From Brevibacillus sp051967035 (GTDB lineage: Bacteria; Bacillota; Bacilli; Brevibacillales; Brevibacillaceae): a stretch of 64,000 nucleotides of DNA. How positions within the stretch are numbered: the first letter of the stretch is position 1; the number at the start of each line of letters is the position of its first letter. Below the pieces are notes generated by a model that searched no databases, was not told where the DNA came from, and was given only the letters and a program-made list of their open reading frames with translations. The position numbers were made by a program, and so were the translations under genes. The stretch is from positions 1 to 64,000 of the forward strand of contig NZ_JBQCKK010000009.1 in assembly GCF_051967035.1 (NCBI RefSeq), given 5' to 3'. Below are positions 61,069 through 64,000 of this stretch, piece after piece.

Positions 61069-62427
61069 TTACTGCCCGATGATGATCCGCTCTTTCGGGT
61101 GGTGGTAGCGCACGATTCGGTCGTCGCGCTTGAGGAACAAGAGCAGGTTGATAATCCCGACCCGCCCGATCATCATGGTGATAATCAGGATGAGCTTGCC
61201 GGGCGTTCCCAGCTGCTCCGTAATTCCGGTAGACAATCCGGTCGTACCAAAAGCGGAGCATACCTCAAACAAAACGTGCTGGAAAGGCAGGTCCTCCAGC
61301 CAGACGAGCAGGATGACGGCCATGAACACGAGGACGACCGCGATAAAAAAGACGACGAACGACCGCATGATGTCTTCGTCCACCAGCTCCCGCCCGAATA
61401 CTTTCACGTCCTTGTAGCCGCGCATGTTGGCCAACACAGTCGCAATCAGGACAAAAAACGTCGTCGTGCGAATCCCCCCGCCCACACTGCTTGGCGATGC
61501 GCCAATAAACATCATCGCGGACAGCATGAACAGCGTGGGAGTGGAAAACAGACTGATGTCCATGGTCGACAAGCCGCCGCTTCGCGAGGAAACGGAGTGG
61601 AACAACGAGTAAAACAGCGATTCGTGCCATGTTTTATCGAGCAGAGCCTGCTGACGTTCGAAAACGTAAATCAGTACGGCTCCCGCCACGACCAGGGAAA
61701 AGAACGTAAGCGTCGTAATTTTGGTAAACAGCGAAAAGGTAAAACGCGCCTTGGCCCGGCGATAGGAGAAGTACGTGCGCAGCTCGATGAGTACGGGAAA
61801 GCCGATCGCTCCGCAAATAATGAGCAGCATGACGATCGACTGAAACGTGTAATCGTGCGCATAATCCAGCATGGAATTGCCTTGCAGGTCAAAGCCCGCG
61901 TTGGTAAAGGAGCTGACCGAGGCAAAGTAGCCGTGATAAAAGGCTTCGTACCAATTGGTGTAATAGCCCGCAAGCAAGAAGTGTCCGCCCAGCAGCACGG
62001 TCCCGATCAGCTCGATGAAGAGCGCCATGACGAGAATGTTGCGCATCAGGTTAACCAGTCCGGACAACGTGGAGCGATTGTGGTCGGTCGCAATCCAGAT
62101 GCGCTGCTCCAGGCCGATTTGTTTGCCCATCAGCATCCAAATAAATGTCCCGAGCGTCATGATTCCGATTCCGCCCACTTGAAAGAGCAAGGTCAGAAAC
62201 AAAATGCCCCACTGGTTGAACACTTCATGAATCGCAATCACAGTCAGCCCGGTGACGCTGATCGCACTCGCTGCGGTAAAGAGGGCGTCGATGAACGAGA
62301 TCGACACGCCCTGGTTATGAAAGAACGGCAGCCACAAGATAACCCCAGAGACCAGAATCAGCGTAACGTAGGAAAACACAATAATTTGAACGGAAGTCAA
62401 GCGACGTTTTTGATTAGAAGATAACAA
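61069..62427 (-). CDS. Potassium uptake channel subunit (KtrB/KtrD, TrkH family)
   Basis: 452 residues from a TTG start at 62427 after GGGAGG (spacing 9). Four M1-P-M2 repeats form the pore. Selectivity-filter segments with the key Gly are SAISVTGLT, SSFTNAGFD, SSRSGGLST and SAFGTTGLS, and the family GASPSSVGGGIRTTTF loop is present. It conducts K+ with a cytoplasmic RCK subunit (KtrA/KtrC) that is not encoded in this window. I cannot decide between KtrB and KtrD. Confidence 0.93.
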   Translation of the reverse strand: MLSSNQKRRLTSVQIIVFSYVTLILVSGVILWLPFFHNQGVSISFIDALFTAASAISVTGLTVIAIHEVFNQWGILFLTLLFQVGGIGIMTLGTFIWMLMGKQIGLEQRIWIATDHNRSTLSGLVNLMRNILVMALFIELIGTVLLGGHFLLAGYYTNWYEAFYHGYFASVSSFTNAGFDLQGNSMLDYAHDYTFQSIVMLLIICGAIGFPVLIELRTYFSYRRAKARFTFSLFTKITTLTFFSLVVAGAVLIYVFERQQALLDKTWHESLFYSLFHSVSSRSGGLSTMDISLFSTPTLFMLSAMMFIGASPSSVGGGIRTTTFFVLIATVLANMRGYKDVKVFGRELVDEDIMRSFVVFFIAVVLVFMAVILLVWLEDLPFQHVLFEVCSAFGTTGLSTGITEQLGTPGKLILIITMMIGRVGIINLLLFLKRDDRIVRYHHPKERIIIGQ

Positions 62428-62491
62428 AATGAATGGCCTCCCGAATAAACTTCATGAAGGTAATCATACCAAAAAAAGTTAGAGAGCAAAA

Positions 62492-62827
62492 ATGCTTTGC
62501 GAAACGAATTTGCTGCCCGAATTAGTCGAACTCGCTGGCGCGTACATGGAAAACAACGCGGACGTAAAAACAAGAGTCAACCAGAATCACCTGGAGGTTG
62601 AGTACAGGCGAATAGATGGGCAAAACGTACACGTTTGCGCAACGAAAGGAGACAACGAGCTGGTAAATGCCGTTGTCCCGGAACATGAGTTTTTTCGAAG
62701 TCTGTTGCAAACGTGCAAACACTATTTTTTGGCTTTGGCCGCGTATGGAACCGAACAAGAATATTTTCAGAAAAAGGTAATCAAACTAGAAACATTTTAT
62801 GACCGATACAAAAAAAGCTATGCTTGA
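62492..62827 (+). CDS. Hypothetical 111-residue protein
   Basis: Cytoplasmic, acidic, with no motif that I recognise. The segment DGQNVHVCATKGDNELVNAVVPEHEFFRSLL looks like a small alpha/beta domain. The start at 62492 has only a weak ribosome site (AGAGAG). It is divergent from the potassium channel gene with 64 bases between, and AT-richer than neighbours. A terminator follows 32 bases after the stop. Confidence 0.6.
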   Translation: MLCETNLLPELVELAGAYMENNADVKTRVNQNHLEVEYRRIDGQNVHVCATKGDNELVNAVVPEHEFFRSLLQTCKHYFLALAAYGTEQEYFQKKVIKLETFYDRYKKSYA

Positions 62828-62858
62828 TTCGCAGCCAAGCATGCCAACAAGAAAACAG

Positions 62859-62932
62859 GCTGCCTTGCCTAAAATGCGTCCCCCGCTTGTGTCTGGCAGG
62901 AGGGGGCGCTTCAACGGCAAGGCAGCTTTTTT
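62859..62932 (+). terminator. Long rho-independent terminator
   Basis: GCTGCCTTGCC (62859-62869) pairs with GGCAAGGCAGC (62916-62926), with a second GCGTCCCCC/GGGGGCGC stem inside, followed by TTTTTT. It stands between the hypothetical gene and the convergent uppP. Confidence 0.88.
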
Positions 62933-62961
62933 GGTGAAGATCGGCCTGGTGCAAGTCGCTG

Positions 62962-63792
62962 CTACAAAAGGAAAAAGTAGATCACAGCAGCAAGCGCGAT
63001 GCGATACAGGGCAAACGGAACGAGCTTGATCCGGTTAATCAGCTTCAGGAAGAAGCGGATTGCCAAGAGGGCAAACAAAAAGGCGCTGATAAAGCCGACA
63101 ATGAAAAAAGGCAAGGAATCGGCGGTGATGTACTGCCAATGCTTCAACAGCGACAAAAAGCTGGCGCCCGCCATGACGGGAACCGCCATGATAAACGTAA
63201 AGTCCGAGGCCGCCCGGTGGCTGAGTCCCAGCAGCACGCCGCCGGAAATCGTCGAACCGGAGCGGGAAAATCCGGGCCACAAGGCGATGCATTGAAACAG
63301 CCCGATCAAAAGTGCCTGCTTGTACGTCATCTGGTCAACGGTTGTGACCTTCGGGCGGCCCGGTCGGAACCAGTCGGCGGCGATCATCAGGAGCGCCCCG
63401 GCGACAAGCCCGATCAGCACCGTATGGATGGAGAACAGGTACTCGTCAATGTAGTCTTCAAAAATCAAGCCGAGCACAGCGGCAGGCAACAGTCCGACGA
63501 TCACTTGCGAGAGGCGCAGCTTGTGGCCGGGGCCGTTGCCATCCGGCGACATTTTTTTCAATCCCAGCAAACTTAAAAAACGGTCTTTGAACACGATCAC
63601 GGCAGCGAGGATCGAGCCGAGCTGAATGACGACCTTGAACGTGTTGGCTACTTCCGGGGAAAACAGCTCTCTGGAATGCAGCAAAGTATCGTCGACGATA
63701 ATCATGTGCCCGGTCGAAGAGACGGGCGCAAATTCAGTCAGACCTTCTACAAGACCGAGCACGAAGGCCACGAAAATGTTCCACAAATCCAT
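62962..63792 (-). CDS. uppP: UppP, undecaprenyl-diphosphate phosphatase (BacA)
   Basis: 276 residues, usual length. This membrane enzyme regenerates undecaprenyl phosphate for cell-wall synthesis and lowers sensitivity to bacitracin. The two active-site motifs are EGLTEFAPVSSTGHMIIV near the N-terminus (Glu and the PVSSTGH loop; note Ala for the usual Leu) and PGFSRSGSTISGGVLLGL in the middle. About eight membrane segments are visible. No signs of damage. Confidence 0.95.
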   Translation of the reverse strand: MDLWNIFVAFVLGLVEGLTEFAPVSSTGHMIIVDDTLLHSRELFSPEVANTFKVVIQLGSILAAVIVFKDRFLSLLGLKKMSPDGNGPGHKLRLSQVIVGLLPAAVLGLIFEDYIDEYLFSIHTVLIGLVAGALLMIAADWFRPGRPKVTTVDQMTYKQALLIGLFQCIALWPGFSRSGSTISGGVLLGLSHRAASDFTFIMAVPVMAGASFLSLLKHWQYITADSLPFFIVGFISAFLFALLAIRFFLKLINRIKLVPFALYRIALAAVIYFFLL

Positions 63793-64000
63793 ATGTACTC
63801 ACCTTTCCGATTGGTGTACTTCCTGGCGTACTTCTGTTTGGGAGTGGGGTGTATCGAAGCGCTGCTCCCTTCTCCCTCATCCACTTTAATATAAATGAGC
63901 GGAAATAGTAAGTATGTGATTGGGTTATCACCCCGTTTGCTACCGCTTCGCCCAGAAGCGGGATACCCTACTCTTTTCGCCTGCCGCACGGTATGATAGA
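63793..64000. other. Right edge, no gene
   Basis: No CDS supported. CCGCTTC (63943-63949) and GAAGCGG (63955-63961) can form a hairpin within a run containing GGGTTATCACCCC; it does not match a riboswitch I know. Confidence 0.4.

Noticed and set aside
61099..62424. 441-codon plus-strand ORF
   Set aside because: Antisense to the potassium channel gene; no motif and an extreme His/Gln/Asp composition.
61069..62491. ydaO (c-di-AMP) riboswitch before the potassium channel gene
   Set aside because: Only 64 bases separate it from the next gene, too short for the riboswitch, and no conserved core is seen.

Overview
The window reads as chromosome of a Gram-positive, spore-former-type Firmicute, most likely Brevibacillus or a close relative. 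Reasons: strong AGGAGG-type ribosome sites; an M4 neutral protease whose layout and size fit the Brevibacillus enzyme; a des-desK-desR lipid thermosensor whose phospho-acceptor residues fall at the same numbers as in Bacillus subtilis (DesK His188, DesR Asp54); a TcyP-type cystine carrier; Fur boxes; and a complete Gram-positive type IV pilus cluster. Most genes are GC-rich with strongly biased codon use, which produces many long antisense ORFs that are not genes. No rRNA or tRNA gene was seen.

Layout. 1-1000: a broken gene remnant, a terminator and a 59-codon ORF. 1082-3078 (minus): siderophore-binding lipoprotein behind a Fur box, preceded by an AraC regulator. 3507-12037: a complete type I-C CRISPR-Cas locus (cas3, cas5c, cas8c, cas7c, cas4, cas1, cas2, leader, array with 6 repeats and 5 spacers). 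cas1 carries a single-base frameshift that removes the C-terminal part, so either adaptation is lost or the assembly has an error. 12298-13428 (minus): an FAD amine/amino-acid oxidase. 13708-18054: a 1448-residue secreted surface protein with a bacterial Ig-like domain. 18128-31835: the type IV pilus region, with minor pilins on the minus strand facing away from a long plus-strand cluster (membrane protein, VanW-domain protein, pilB, pilT, pilC, pilA, pilD, pilM, pilN, pilO).

31868-34736 (minus): PsiE-like protein, then a MarR-DHA2 efflux pair. 34737-36152: a scar region with two truncated genes facing opposite ways. 36182-42309: a second Fur-controlled siderophore locus with a binding lipoprotein, a fused double permease, an AraC regulator fused to a siderophore-binding domain, and another binding lipoprotein; no ATPase is encoded. 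42310-46520: an AT-rich three-gene island bounded by terminators. It encodes a two-helix membrane protein, a small TIR protein and a TIR-SLOG protein. The membrane protein ends, and the small TIR protein begins, with nearly the same 19-residue Asn/Gly-rich motif. This looks like an NAD-metabolite (Thoeris-like) immune system with a possible amyloid-type signalling motif, and it is the best candidate for an undescribed system here.

46554-49565: des-desK-desR with a probable DesR operator. 49645-51393 (minus): a large unrecognised protein. The remainder is housekeeping and accessory: carbon-nitrogen hydrolase, GlsB/YeaQ-type membrane protein, VanZ-like protein, TcyP, neutral protease, YitT-family membrane protein, LacI regulator, GNAT acetyltransferase, DUF6884-like and YciI-like proteins, a Ktr/Trk potassium channel subunit, a small hypothetical protein and UppP.
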